Shown here: positions 24,569 through 33,696 of the stretch, piece by piece | How positions within the stretch are numbered: the first letter of the stretch is position 1 | How the letters are laid out: every line of letters starts with the position of its first letter | From: Streptomyces monashensis | GTDB lineage: Bacteria; Actinomycetota; Actinomycetes; Streptomycetales; Streptomycetaceae | DNA: 64,000 nucleotides | Assembly (NCBI RefSeq): GCF_001866665.1 | Contig: NZ_MLYO01000054.1 | Location: 1 to 64,000, forward strand | Direction: 5' to 3' | The notes under the pieces: generated by a model | Database searches by the model: none | Seen by the model: the letters and a program-made list of their open reading frames with translations, nothing else | What the model was told of the DNA's origin: nothing | Position numbers and translations under genes: made by a program

Positions 24569-25489
24569 TCAGACGGTCAGGACGATCTTTCCCCGGGTGT
24601 GGCCTGCCTGGCTCAGGCGCCACGCCTGGGCGGCCTCGGCCAGCGGCAGTGTGTGCTCCACGCGCACCGTGAGCCTGCCCGCGTCGGCGAGGTCGGCGAG
24701 GGCCGCAAGGTCGGCCGCGTCCGGGCGCACCCACACGTAGTGGCCGCCCTTCGCCGCTGCCTCGCCATCGGTGATCGACGCCACCCGTTCGCGCTCCTTG
24801 AGCAGCTGCTGCGAGACGTCCACCGCGCCGTCGCCGACGAAGTCCAGGGCCGCGTCCACGCCGTCGGGCGCCAGTTCCCGTACGCGGTCGGCGAGCCCGT
24901 CCCCGTAGGCGACCGGCTCCGCGCCGAGCTCGCGGAGGAAGCCGTGGTTGCGTTCGCTCGCGGTGCCGATCACCCGGGCGCCGAACGCGACGGCGATCTG
25001 GACGCCGAGCGAGCCGACACCGCCCGCCGCGGCGTGGATCAGCACGGTCTCCCCCTTGCCGAGGCCCACCCGCTTGATGCTCTGGTAGGCGGTGAGCCCC
25101 GCCAGCGGCGCCCCCGCGGCCTGCTCCCAGGTGAGCGCGGCGGGCTTCCTGGCCAGGGTGCGAACGGGGGCGGAGACCAGTTCGGCGTACGCCCCGTTCT
25201 GGGCCCAGTCCTTGCGGACGTAGCCGAAGACCTCGTCCCCCACGGCGAACTCACCGGCGTCGAACCCGGCCCGTTCCACGACGCCCGCGACATCCCAGCC
25301 GGAGATCAGCGGGAACCGGACCTCCATGATCGGATCCAGGTACCCGGCGGCGAGTTTCCAGTCGACGGGATTGACCCCCGCCGCCTTCACCCGGACGAGG
25401 ACCTCGCCGGGCGCCACCTTGGGATCAGGCAGGTCCATCAGCCGCAGGTCGTCGGACGAGCCGTACTGTTCGAGTGCAATGGCCTTCAT
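24569..25489 (-). CDS. NADP-dependent MDR-family oxidoreductase (quinone oxidoreductase-like)
   Basis: A 306-residue zinc-independent medium-chain dehydrogenase/reductase. The GroES-like part (~1-120) contains VLVRVKAAGVNPVDWKL, and the Rossmann part carries HAAAGGVGSLGVQIAVAFGA (~154-173). The catalytic-zinc residues of true alcohol dehydrogenases are absent. The C-terminus ends SQAGHTRGKIVLTV, as in QOR/zeta-crystallin-like proteins that reduce quinones or enones. ATG start. It is an isolated gene with a gene-poor 569-base stretch upstream. Confidence 0.9.
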   Translation of the reverse strand: MKAIALEQYGSSDDLRLMDLPDPKVAPGEVLVRVKAAGVNPVDWKLAAGYLDPIMEVRFPLISGWDVAGVVERAGFDAGEFAVGDEVFGYVRKDWAQNGAYAELVSAPVRTLARKPAALTWEQAAGAPLAGLTAYQSIKRVGLGKGETVLIHAAAGGVGSLGVQIAVAFGARVIGTASERNHGFLRELGAEPVAYGDGLADRVRELAPDGVDAALDFVGDGAVDVSQQLLKERERVASITDGEAAAKGGHYVWVRPDAADLAALADLADAGRLTVRVEHTLPLAEAAQAWRLSQAGHTRGKIVLTV

Positions 25490-26058
25490 GATTCACAGTG
25501 GCTTTCCGGGCGGTCGGCGCATCCCGGCCGAGTGGGGGCCGGCGCGTCTGAGGTCGGGTAGCTGAGCGCTTGTGCCTCGAATCTAGAACCGCCGACGTGT
25601 CCGCACCAATGGAAGACCCGGTATCAGGTGTCGATGAACCGATGTCTGATACGGGGACGGACGGCCGGTGGCTGCCCTGTGGATCTCGTCGTCTCGACGC
25701 CCTGAGCGATCAGGACCCCATGGTTCCGGTCGCGGTCCACCGTCACCACGCAGACCCGGGCGCTGAAGGAACCACCTGGGCCGTGAACTGTTCGAACGCC
25801 GGGCGCGCGGCGTCACCCCGCTGCCTCATGCGGACGAGCTCGCCACGCAGCTGTCGGCTCCCGTGGACCGGCCGGCCGGCATCACCGGCGAAGGGCCGAG
25901 CGGGCACGCTTCGCCCGGTGCCGCTCCATCGCTTCGCGCACCGAGCGCGGCAGAGGAACCTCCCGGAACTCCCCCGTCTCGCCCGGCGCCGTCCCCGAGT
26001 GGACCCGTCCGTCCCCTGTCGCTTCGTGGTCAACCCCGCGAAACGATAGAAAGGTGGT
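25490..26058. other. Gene-poor interval
   Basis: 569 bases without a convincing gene. The minus strand at about 25882-26040 is open and ends EFREVPLPRSVREAMERHRA, which faintly recalls the end of a tyrosine recombinase core, but no catalytic residues are visible. Promoter elements for the divergent genes must lie here, but none was identified with confidence. Confidence 0.4.
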
Positions 26059-28923
26059 ATGAGCGGAGTTTCCGGTCGGTCCGGGCAGGACGCGTCCGAT
26101 ACGTCGGACGCGTCCCAGCGGGCCCATCGGCCCGGTCGGCGCCGTCGGGTCGGAGCACCGTGGCGGTCGGGCTCGCTGCTGAGTCTGCGCAGCCTCGCGG
26201 GACAGGTCTTCCTGCTCCAGCTGGCGGTCGCGATGCTGCTCGTCGCCGCCGCCCTGGTGGCTCTCGTCGTACAGGCGCAACGAGACGTGATGGCGGACGC
26301 CCGCAACCGGACGCTCACCGTGGCGCAGACGTTCGCGCACGCCCCGGGAACCGTGGCGGCGCTGGAGAGCGCGGACCCGACCGCGGCGCTGCAGCCGCCC
26401 GCCGAGGCGGCCAAGAGGACCACCGGCGTCGACGCCGTCATCGTGTACGGGCTGGACGGGATCACCCTCGCCCACAGCGACCCGCGGCAGGTCGGCAAAC
26501 GCGTCATCGGGCCGTACGCGGCGGCGGCGACGGGCCGGCCGTTCACCAGTACGTTCCAGGGCGCACTGGGCCTCTCCGTGGTCTCGGCGGTGCCCGTCAG
26601 GAATCCCGGCGGTTCGGTCATCGCCATCGTCTCCGTGCCCGTCACGGTCGAGCGGGTGCAGCACAGGGTGAACCAGCAGCTGCCGGTCCTCGTCGTCGGC
26701 GCCGGCGTCGCCCTGGTCGTCGCCGCGGTCGGGTCGGCCCTGGTGAGCAGGCGGCTGCGGCGGCAGACCCACGGCCTGGGGCCGACCGAGATGACCCGGA
26801 TGTACGAGCACCACGACGCGGTGCTGCACGCGGTGCGGGAAGGGGTGCTGATCGTCGGCGGTGACGGCCGCCTGCTGCTGGCCAACGACGAGGCCCGGCG
26901 GCTGCTGGCCCTGCCGGCGGACGCGGAGCGGCGGCACATCACCGAGCTGGGGCTGGACGAGGACCTCGCCGGCCTGCTGGCCTCCGACCGCCCCGCCACC
27001 GACGAGGTGTACCTGGCCGCCGACCGGCTGCTCGCCGTCAGCAAGCGGCTCACCGCACCGCACGGACCGGGCGGCAGCGTGGTCACGCTCCGGGACACCA
27101 CCGAGCTGCGGGCCCTGACCGGCCGGGCGGAGGTGGCACGCGAACGGCTGCAGTCCCTCTACGACGCCGGGATGCGGATCGGCACCACGCTCGACGTGAA
27201 GCGCACGGCCGAGGAACTGGCCGCGGTGGCGGTGACCCGGTTCGCCGACGTCGCCACCGTCGATCTGCTGGACCCGGTCCTGCGCGGCGAGGAGACCTCC
27301 GCCGCGCCCGCCGGGAGCACCGAGCTGCGGCGCAGCGCCGTCGCCGGTCTGGACGCGGACCGTCCCCTCCACCCGGTCGGCGAGCTGATGCGGCCCGTCC
27401 CGAGCAACCCCGTCTCCGTGGCGATGGCCGAGGGCCGCCCGGTCCTGGTCGCGGACCTGAGCGCGTCCGGCGCCTGGCAGGCCCAGCACCCCGAAGGTGC
27501 CCGGCGGATCCTCGACCACGGGATCCACTCCATGCTCGCGGTGCCGCTGCGCGCCCGCGGCGTGGTCCTGGGCGTGGTGGTCTACTGGCGCGCGAGGGGC
27601 TCCCCGCCCTTCGAGGACGAGGACGTGTCCTTCGCCGAGGAGCTGGCCGCCCGGGCGGCGGTGTGCATCGACAACGCCCGCCGCTACACCCGCGAGCACT
27701 CCATGGCCGTCGCCCTCCAGCACAGCCTGCTGCCCCGCGCGCTGCCCCAGCAGTCCGCCCTCGAGGTCGCCTACCGCTATCTGCCCGCCCAGTCCGGGGT
27801 GGGCGGGGACTGGTTCGACGTCATCCCGCTGTCCGGTACCCGGGTGGCGCTCGTCGTGGGCGATGTCGTCGGCCACGGTCTGCACGCGGCGGCGACGATG
27901 GGCAGGCTGCGCACCGCCGTGCACAACTTCGCCGTCCTGGACATGCCGGTGGAGGAACTCCTGGGCCGGCTGGACGAGCTGGTGGCGCAGATCGACGCCG
28001 AGGAGGTCAGCGCGCCGGAGCACGAGCAGGAGGTGATCGCGGAGCCCGAGCAGGGCGTGATCACCGGGGCGACCTGCCAGTACGCCGTCTACGACCCCAC
28101 CTCCGGGCGGCTGGCCGTCGCCAGCGCCGGCCACCCCGGACCGGCGGTGGTCCGGCCCGACGGAACCGTCGAGTTTCCCCGGCTGTCCGTCTCCCCGCCG
28201 CTGGGACTCGGCGCGGGCCTGCCGGTGGAGACCACCGAACTCACCGTGCCCGAGAACGCCCGGCTGGTGCTCTACACCGACGGGCTGATCGAGGACCGCA
28301 CCCGTGACCCGGACGCCGGCACGGCGGCCCTGCGCGACGCCCTGGCCGGGCCTCCGCGCACGCCGGAGGCCACCTGTACGGCGGTCATGGAGGCCATGTT
28401 GTCCGACCGCCCCCGGGACGACATCGCGCTGCTGGTGGCCCGCACGCGCCGGCTCGGGCCGGATCAGGTCGCCGAGTGGGAGGTGCCCCGTGACCCCGCG
28501 GCGGTGGCCCCCGTGCGCACCGCCTGCGCCCGCCGCCTGGCGGAATGGGGGCTGGAGCAGGTCGTCTTCACCGCCGAGCTCATCCTCAGCGAACTGATCA
28601 CCAACGCCGTCCGCTACGGCGCCGAACCCATCTCCGTACGACTGCTCCGCACGGAGCCGGACGGCAGCCCCGATGCGGGCACCCTGATCTTCGAGGTCGC
28701 CGACGGCAGCAGCACCTCGCCGCGGTTGCGCCGGGCGAAGGTCACCGACGAGGGCGGCCGCGGGCTCTTCCTGGTCGCCCGGTTCGCCGAACGCTGGGGA
28801 ACCCGCTACACCGCCACCGGCAAGGTCATCTGGGCCGAGCAGTCCCTGGAACACGACGCCACGCCGGAGGCGGAGGGACTCGGCGATCCCCTGCTCGACC
28901 AATGGGACGACATCGCGCTGTAG
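26059..28923 (+). CDS. Membrane sensor: extracytoplasmic sensor - PAS - GAF - PP2C - HATPase
   Basis: A 954-residue membrane-bound regulator. TM1 is ~49-72 (FLLQLAVAMLLVAAALVALV) and TM2 ~213-235, enclosing a ~140-residue cache-like sensor (TTGVDAVIVYGLDGITLAHS). In the cytoplasm follow PAS (~255-350, VREGVLIVGGDGRLLLANDE), GAF (~385-545), the SpoIIE PP2C domain (~560-800; GVGGDWFDVIP, VVGDVVGHG, LYTDGLIED, RDDIALLVAR) and HATPase (~815-925; ELILSELITNAVRYG, DEGGRGLFLVARF). It would couple an external ligand to partner switching of a sigma factor. The PP2C-HATPase half is close to the 10.2-kb protein, so the two are paralogues. It ends at a strong hairpin. Confidence 0.92.
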   Translation: MSGVSGRSGQDASDTSDASQRAHRPGRRRRVGAPWRSGSLLSLRSLAGQVFLLQLAVAMLLVAAALVALVVQAQRDVMADARNRTLTVAQTFAHAPGTVAALESADPTAALQPPAEAAKRTTGVDAVIVYGLDGITLAHSDPRQVGKRVIGPYAAAATGRPFTSTFQGALGLSVVSAVPVRNPGGSVIAIVSVPVTVERVQHRVNQQLPVLVVGAGVALVVAAVGSALVSRRLRRQTHGLGPTEMTRMYEHHDAVLHAVREGVLIVGGDGRLLLANDEARRLLALPADAERRHITELGLDEDLAGLLASDRPATDEVYLAADRLLAVSKRLTAPHGPGGSVVTLRDTTELRALTGRAEVARERLQSLYDAGMRIGTTLDVKRTAEELAAVAVTRFADVATVDLLDPVLRGEETSAAPAGSTELRRSAVAGLDADRPLHPVGELMRPVPSNPVSVAMAEGRPVLVADLSASGAWQAQHPEGARRILDHGIHSMLAVPLRARGVVLGVVVYWRARGSPPFEDEDVSFAEELAARAAVCIDNARRYTREHSMAVALQHSLLPRALPQQSALEVAYRYLPAQSGVGGDWFDVIPLSGTRVALVVGDVVGHGLHAAATMGRLRTAVHNFAVLDMPVEELLGRLDELVAQIDAEEVSAPEHEQEVIAEPEQGVITGATCQYAVYDPTSGRLAVASAGHPGPAVVRPDGTVEFPRLSVSPPLGLGAGLPVETTELTVPENARLVLYTDGLIEDRTRDPDAGTAALRDALAGPPRTPEATCTAVMEAMLSDRPRDDIALLVARTRRLGPDQVAEWEVPRDPAAVAPVRTACARRLAEWGLEQVVFTAELILSELITNAVRYGAEPISVRLLRTEPDGSPDAGTLIFEVADGSSTSPRLRRAKVTDEGGRGLFLVARFAERWGTRYTATGKVIWAEQSLEHDATPEAEGLGDPLLDQWDDIAL

Positions 28924-28940
28924 AAGACGGTGCACCCGTG

Positions 28941-28971
28941 CCGCCCGGACGGCATTCCGCCGTCGAGGCGG
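28941..28971 (+). terminator. Hairpin terminator after the sensor phosphatase
   Basis: Two-tier stem: CCGCC pairs with GGCGG, and GACGGC pairs with GCCGTC around an ATTCC loop, starting 18 bases after the stop codon. It has no U-tract. Confidence 0.7.
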
Positions 28972-29135
28972 CCGGGTACGCTGGCCTCGATGACCATTTT
29001 GTCGGCGTTTGTCGGCGCCGGGGAGCCGAACAGGCCGGAAGGCGCGGCGGGAGGCCCGCCGCTGCGGCCCCGGTGGCGCCGCCGGCGGCAGCGGGGCGAG
29101 GTGACCGCCTCGTCCACCCACGTCCGGGAGCAGCC

Positions 29136-30275
29136 GTGACCCCACCGTGTGCCGGAACAGCGGCGGTCGTCGGCTGCTTCGCTCTCGCGGCACTCGGTCT
29201 GAGCGCGTGCGAGAGCCCCCCGGCCGCCGGCCCCGTGAAACCGTCGGTGGCCACGTCCGCCGAGAGCGTGGGCGGCATGCGCGCACTGATCGCCGCGGCG
29301 CAGCGGGAGGGCGCGCTCAGAGCGATGGCGCTGCCGCGCGACTGGGCCGGTTACGGCAGCCTGATCGACGGCTTCGAGAAGAAGTACGGGATCAAGGTCA
29401 CGGTGGAGAATCCGCTGGGCCACAGCGAGGACGAGATCGACGCCCTGGCGAAGAGGGGGAACCGGCCGACGGCGCCGGACGTGATCGACGTGGGCGACAC
29501 GTTCGCCCGCAAAGCGGCGGCGCGGAACCTTCTCGCGCCGTACAAGGTGGCCGCCTTCGATCAGATCCCCGGTGACCAGAAGGACGCGAAGGCCCGCTGG
29601 ACCAACAACTACGGCGGCTACATCTCCATCGGCTGCGACGCCCGCCGGGTCACCCCCTGTCCGCAGACCTTCGCCGATCTGCTGAAGCCCGCCTACAAGG
29701 GCAAGGTCGCGCTCGAGGGCGACCCGCCCCGGTCGGCCACCGCCTTCGCCAGCGTCTACGCGGCCGCGCTGGCGAACAACGGGTCGTTCGACGACGTCCA
29801 GCCCGGCCTCGACTTCTTCGCCGAACTCGACAAGCGCGGCAACTTCAACCCCGTCGCCTCCGACGCGGCGACGATCACGAGCGGCCGGACCCCGATCAGC
29901 ATCAACTGGGACTACGTCAACCTCGGCTACGCCGACCAGCTCCGCGACAAGGGCGTGAAGTGGCAGGTCGCGATCCCCTTCGACGGCAGCTTCGCCCAGT
30001 ACTACGCACTGGCGACCAACAAGCGCGCCCCGCACCCGGCGGCCGCCCGCCTGTGGCAGGAGTACCTCTTCAGCCCGGAGGGCCAGAACCTCCGGCTGCG
30101 CGGCTACGCCCGCCCGGTGCTCATGGACGCCATGCGCCAGGACGGCACCCTCGACACGGCCGCCGCCGCACGCCTGCCGACGGTCGAGGGAACGCCCCAG
30201 TTCCCGACGGACGCGCAACTGGAGAAGGCGAGGGAGACGGTCACCCGGGGCTGGGCGAAGGCCGTCCCCGGCTAG
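29136..30275 (+). CDS. ABC transporter substrate-binding lipoprotein (spermidine/Fe3+ type)
   Basis: A 379-residue exported binding protein. The GTG start at 29136 follows GGGAGCAGCC. A lipoprotein signal of ~27 residues ends in LGLSAC (lipobox). The mature part is a cluster of type-2 periplasmic binding domains: SLIDGFEKKYGIKVTVENPL, PDVIDVGDTFARKAAARNLL, RWTNNYGGYISIGCDA, GKVALEGDPPRS, PISINWDYVNLGYAD, TNKRAPHPAAARLWQEYLFS. Members bind spermidine, putrescine, iron or phosphonates. No permease or ATPase gene adjoins, so it is an orphan here. It converges with the next gene, 28 bases away. Confidence 0.87.
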   Translation: MTPPCAGTAAVVGCFALAALGLSACESPPAAGPVKPSVATSAESVGGMRALIAAAQREGALRAMALPRDWAGYGSLIDGFEKKYGIKVTVENPLGHSEDEIDALAKRGNRPTAPDVIDVGDTFARKAAARNLLAPYKVAAFDQIPGDQKDAKARWTNNYGGYISIGCDARRVTPCPQTFADLLKPAYKGKVALEGDPPRSATAFASVYAAALANNGSFDDVQPGLDFFAELDKRGNFNPVASDAATITSGRTPISINWDYVNLGYADQLRDKGVKWQVAIPFDGSFAQYYALATNKRAPHPAAARLWQEYLFSPEGQNLRLRGYARPVLMDAMRQDGTLDTAAAARLPTVEGTPQFPTDAQLEKARETVTRGWAKAVPG

Positions 30276-30303
30276 GGCCCGTCAACGAGGTGTGTCCCGC
30301 CGC

Positions 30304-30912
30304 TCAGAGTCCGGCCCCCGGCGGTGAAAGGCGGACCTCGCCCGTGCCCAGGGCGATGACGGCGCGGGGGCGCATCGGTTCGTCACCGTGCCGGGAGAGC
30401 AGGACCACGTCCTCGACCACCGCCGGCAGAGTGCCGAGCCGGGCCGCGCACTCGGCGGCGAGGCGCCGCGGGTCCTGGGTCCGGCCGAGCGACAGGTGCG
30501 GGGTGAAACGGCCGCCACGCGCACCGCAGAGCGGGAATCGCGCCTCCAGCGCCCGGTGCAGACGGGCCCAGGGCGCCGCGCCCGCCGACGCCGGATCGAG
30601 CCACACCGTCGCGTAACGCCGGTGCCGGAAGTACCGCACCCCGCCCAGGTGCGCCGCGAACGGCGCCGTCTGCGCCGCCCCGGCGCGAAGCAGCGGCACC
30701 GCCCGCGCGAACTCCTCCTCCGGCACGAAGCCGAACAGCAGATTCACATGCGGCGGCCAGCGCCGTACCTGCGGATCGTGCTCCAGGCGGATCTCCTGGA
30801 TCGCCGGCCAGAGCTCCGGCGGCGGCAACCACGCCACCGCCGTCCGGGCCGTCGGCGCCGCCTCGAGCACGTCCACCGGCTCGGCCCCGCCGGCATCCGC
30901 GTTCCCGTCCAC
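30304..30912 (-). CDS. 2'-5' RNA ligase / 2H phosphoesterase family protein
   Basis: A 202-residue 2H phosphoesterase. The GTG at 30912 has GGAGGAGGG upstream. The two catalytic tetrapeptides are HVNL in WPPHVNLLFGFVPEEEF (~60-76) and HLSL in FTPHLSLGRTQDP (~145). Known members act as cyclic phosphodiesterases or ligases on RNA 2',3'-ends or ADP-ribose 1'',2''-cyclic phosphate. The cellular substrate in Streptomyces is unknown. It lies 40 bases downstream of the PAS-PP2C gene on the same strand, which suggests cotranscription. Confidence 0.85.
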   Translation of the reverse strand: MDGNADAGGAEPVDVLEAAPTARTAVAWLPPPELWPAIQEIRLEHDPQVRRWPPHVNLLFGFVPEEEFARAVPLLRAGAAQTAPFAAHLGGVRYFRHRRYATVWLDPASAGAAPWARLHRALEARFPLCGARGGRFTPHLSLGRTQDPRRLAAECAARLGTLPAVVEDVVLLSRHGDEPMRPRAVIALGTGEVRLSPPGAGL

Positions 30913-30952
30913 ACCGCCCTCCTCCGCAGCACGTCCCGATCGGGTCCAGGGC

Positions 30953-33025
30953 TCAGGGCCGGGCCCGGGCGATGAGCAGTGCCACGTCGTCCTCACCGCC
31001 GGACGAGCGCAGCAGCTCCAGGATGCGGTCGCAGGTGACCTCCAGATCGTGGCCGCATGTCGCGGTGAGGGCGTCGAGAAGGGCGTCCAGGCGAGCGTCG
31101 ATGGGTTCGCTCCGGGTCTCGACCAGACCGTCGGTGTAGAGGACCAGCGCGTCGCCGGGGCGGAAGGCGATCGTGGCGGCCTCGAAGGGCACCCCGCCGA
31201 CACCCAGCGGCGCGCCGGTGGGCAGGTCCAGCAGCTGTGCCGCCCGGCCGGCCCGCAGCAGGGCCGGCGGCAGATGGCCGGCCAGGCAGATCTCGCACTC
31301 GGCCCGGTGCGGGTCGTAGACGCAGTAGATGCAGGTGGTGATGGTCTGCTCGATGCCTTCGGTCAGCCGGTCCAGGTGATGGAGGGCCTCGGCGGGGGCG
31401 AGGGAGAGCTCGGCGAACGCGCGGGCGGCGCTGCGGAGTTGCCCCATGGTGGCGGCGGCGTTGATGCCGCTGCCCATGACGTCCCCGACGACCAGGGCGG
31501 TTCGGTCGCCCTGGAGGGGGACGGCATCGTACCAGTCGCCGCCGATCTCGCTCGCGGCGCCCGCGGGTTGGTAGCGGCAGGCGACGTCCAGGCCGGGCAG
31601 CCGCGACGGGCGCTCCGGAAGCATGCTGCGCTGGAGGGTGAGGGCCGCATGGCGCTGGGCCTGGTAGCCGCGGGCGTTGTCGATGCACACCGCGGCCCGG
31701 GCGGCCAGCTCACCGGCGAGGAGGGCGTCGTCGTCGTCGAACGGCACGGGGTTCCGGGTGCGTGCGAGGTCGAGGGCGCCGAGGACTTCGCCCCGGGCCA
31801 GCAGCGGTACGGCCAGGTAGGAGTGCACGCCGCCCGCCTCGAGGGCGGCGGCGGCCTCGCCGTGCCGGGCGATGCGCTCCAGATCCCGACGGGTGGTGCG
31901 GGGCACCAGTACCGGTCGGCGGGTGCGCACGCACCGGGTGATCAGACGGTCGCTGTCGTAGACGGCGAGTTCCCCCGGCGGGTCGGCCGCGTGGACCGCC
32001 TCGGTGGGGTGGGCGGCGCTGACCGCGAGGGCACGGAAGAGGGCGGGTCCCTCACCCGGCGCGCTCCGGCGGTCGAGGGCGCTGTCGAGCACGTCCACGG
32101 CCGCCACGTCGGCCAGGTCCGGTACGACGACGTCGGCGAGCTCGCGCGCCGTCGTCTCCAGGTCGAGGGTGGTGCCCACGCAGGCGGAGGCCCTGGCGAT
32201 CAGGGCCAGCCGTCGCCGGGCCAGTGCCGCCTCGGCAGCGGCCCGGTGACGCTCGGTGACGTCGATCACGGAATAGGCCAGTCCCAGCACCCGCCCGCCG
32301 GAGTCCTCCAGCCGGTAGTACGACACGGACCAGGCATGCTCGTGGTCCGGGTCGCCCGGCGGACGGCAGACGATGTCCCGGTCCACGACCGGCTCGCCGG
32401 TCTCCAGGACCCGGCGCAGTCGTGCCTCGGGGTCCGTGTCCAGGTAGTCCAGGATCTCGCCGACCGGGCGGCCCAGACGCTCGGCGGCGGACTGTCCGGT
32501 GATGCGTTCGAGCGCCGGGTTCACGGCCAGGTACCGCAGGTCCGGGTCCAGAATGGCCAGCCCGACCGGGGACTGGGACACCAGACACATGGCCAGGGCG
32601 GCATCCCGCTCGACCCGCTCCACAGCGGCCTGGTCCGCGATGAGGCCCAGGGCGTAGACGTCACCGAGGTCGTCCAGCAGCCGCATGTTGCGGAACTCCA
32701 CGAGGCGGGTGCTGCCGTCCTTGTGCCGGATCGGGAACGCCCCTGCCCAGTCGTTGCCGGACTCCATGACCTCGGCGAACACCTTGATCACCGCGTCCCG
32801 GTGCTCCTCGTGGACCGTCAGCCGGGCCGCGTGCTGACCCAGCGCCTCCACCGCGGTGTACCCGAACAATTCCTCGGCCTTCGGGCTCCAGAAGACCACC
32901 TGGCCCTGCGCGTTCAGCACCACCGCGGCGACACTGAGCAGATCGAGCAGGCCGCTCGGGGGCGCGGCGGCGGGACCCGTCACCGACCGGCCATGGCCTG
33001 CTCGGAAAGAGTCCATCGTGCCCAT
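30953..33025 (-). CDS. PAS - PAS - GAF - PP2C phosphatase (RsbU/SpoIIE type)
   Basis: A 690-residue soluble sensor phosphatase. PAS1 is ~25-140 (AAVVLNAQGQVVFWSPKAEE), PAS2 ~145-265 (PVGLAILDPDLRYLAVNPAL), GAF ~290-450 (VGTTLDLETTARELADVV) and PP2C ~460-690 (EIGGDWYDAVP, VVGDVMGSG, LYTDGLVETR, EDDVALLIAR). Unlike the other two PP2C proteins of the window it has no HATPase. It should dephosphorylate STAS-type anti-anti-sigma factors. Two adjacent ATGs at 33025 and 33016 are possible starts. Confidence 0.9.
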   Translation of the reverse strand: MGTMDSFRAGHGRSVTGPAAAPPSGLLDLLSVAAVVLNAQGQVVFWSPKAEELFGYTAVEALGQHAARLTVHEEHRDAVIKVFAEVMESGNDWAGAFPIRHKDGSTRLVEFRNMRLLDDLGDVYALGLIADQAAVERVERDAALAMCLVSQSPVGLAILDPDLRYLAVNPALERITGQSAAERLGRPVGEILDYLDTDPEARLRRVLETGEPVVDRDIVCRPPGDPDHEHAWSVSYYRLEDSGGRVLGLAYSVIDVTERHRAAAEAALARRRLALIARASACVGTTLDLETTARELADVVVPDLADVAAVDVLDSALDRRSAPGEGPALFRALAVSAAHPTEAVHAADPPGELAVYDSDRLITRCVRTRRPVLVPRTTRRDLERIARHGEAAAALEAGGVHSYLAVPLLARGEVLGALDLARTRNPVPFDDDDALLAGELAARAAVCIDNARGYQAQRHAALTLQRSMLPERPSRLPGLDVACRYQPAGAASEIGGDWYDAVPLQGDRTALVVGDVMGSGINAAATMGQLRSAARAFAELSLAPAEALHHLDRLTEGIEQTITTCIYCVYDPHRAECEICLAGHLPPALLRAGRAAQLLDLPTGAPLGVGGVPFEAATIAFRPGDALVLYTDGLVETRSEPIDARLDALLDALTATCGHDLEVTCDRILELLRSSGGEDDVALLIARARP

Positions 33026-33110
33026 GCCTCATTGTCCTTCCCGCTCGGCGCCTCGGCGCTTGCCGTACCGGCGGGTGTTCTGCCTTCATCCATCGTCGGC
33101 CCAGAACCCG

Positions 33111-33398
33111 TCAGCACACACCTGGGCGGGCCAGGGCCCTGCGGAGCCGGTCCGGCGACGGCAGGCCGAGGAGGCGGCACGACAGGCTCGGTGCCTCGTC
33201 CGGGCGGGCGAACGGATCGGCGCCGTCGACCAGCAGCGTCGGTGAGCCGTGCATGCCCAGGTGCTCGGCCTCCTCCGGGTCGGTCACCTCGCGCCAGGTC
33301 ACGGTGACGTCGGTACGCCCCTCCAGGACGAGGGTCAGGCGCTCGCGCAGCGGCGCGGTGTGCGGGCACGCCGGCACGACCAGGACCGTCAGTTCCAT
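33111..33398 (-). CDS. Thioredoxin-fold small protein
   Basis: A 95-residue thioredoxin-like protein: MELTVLVVPACPHTAPLRER has strand 1 followed by a monothiol-like C-P-H-T motif, and HLGMHGSPTLLVDGADPF has the cis-Pro loop (GSPT) and following strand. The active site has a single Cys where classical thioredoxins have CxxC. This is the glutaredoxin/MerB-associated type common in actinobacteria; function unknown. The ATG at 33398 was chosen as the first residue of the fold. Confidence 0.7.
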   Translation of the reverse strand: MELTVLVVPACPHTAPLRERLTLVLEGRTDVTVTWREVTDPEEAEHLGMHGSPTLLVDGADPFARPDEAPSLSCRLLGLPSPDRLRRALARPGVC

Positions 33399-33696
33399 GA
33401 CCGCAGCGTAGCTCCGCGCGACAGGCCGCTCACGGGCGCGTACCGGCCCGCCGTCGTGCCGTCCCCGATCCGGACCCGGCGCGGCAGCCAGGGGACGGCC
33501 GCCACCGGACAGGCGATCCGGACGCCGACGGCCACCGTCCACGGGTGTGCCGGGTCAACTCCCCCGGCCGATCACGGCGGTTCGGGCGTGTCCCGGTGGC
33601 GCCGCTGCTAGCCTGCGCGCAGACGCCCTGGGCGCCCGAGGTACCCGGACGGCGCCCGAGCGGAATCCGCGTGGGGGCAGGGAGGAGCCGACGGTC

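Noticed and set aside
25882..26040. Minus-strand tail EFREVPLPRSVREAMERHRA as a tyrosine recombinase end
   Set aside because: No catalytic Arg or Tyr residues and no second motif; the similarity is a few residues only.
25882..29286. A 1134-codon minus-strand open frame opposite the 26-29 kb sensor
   Set aside because: It is the antisense shadow of a well-supported PP2C sensor gene; its translation is low-complexity and matches no domain.
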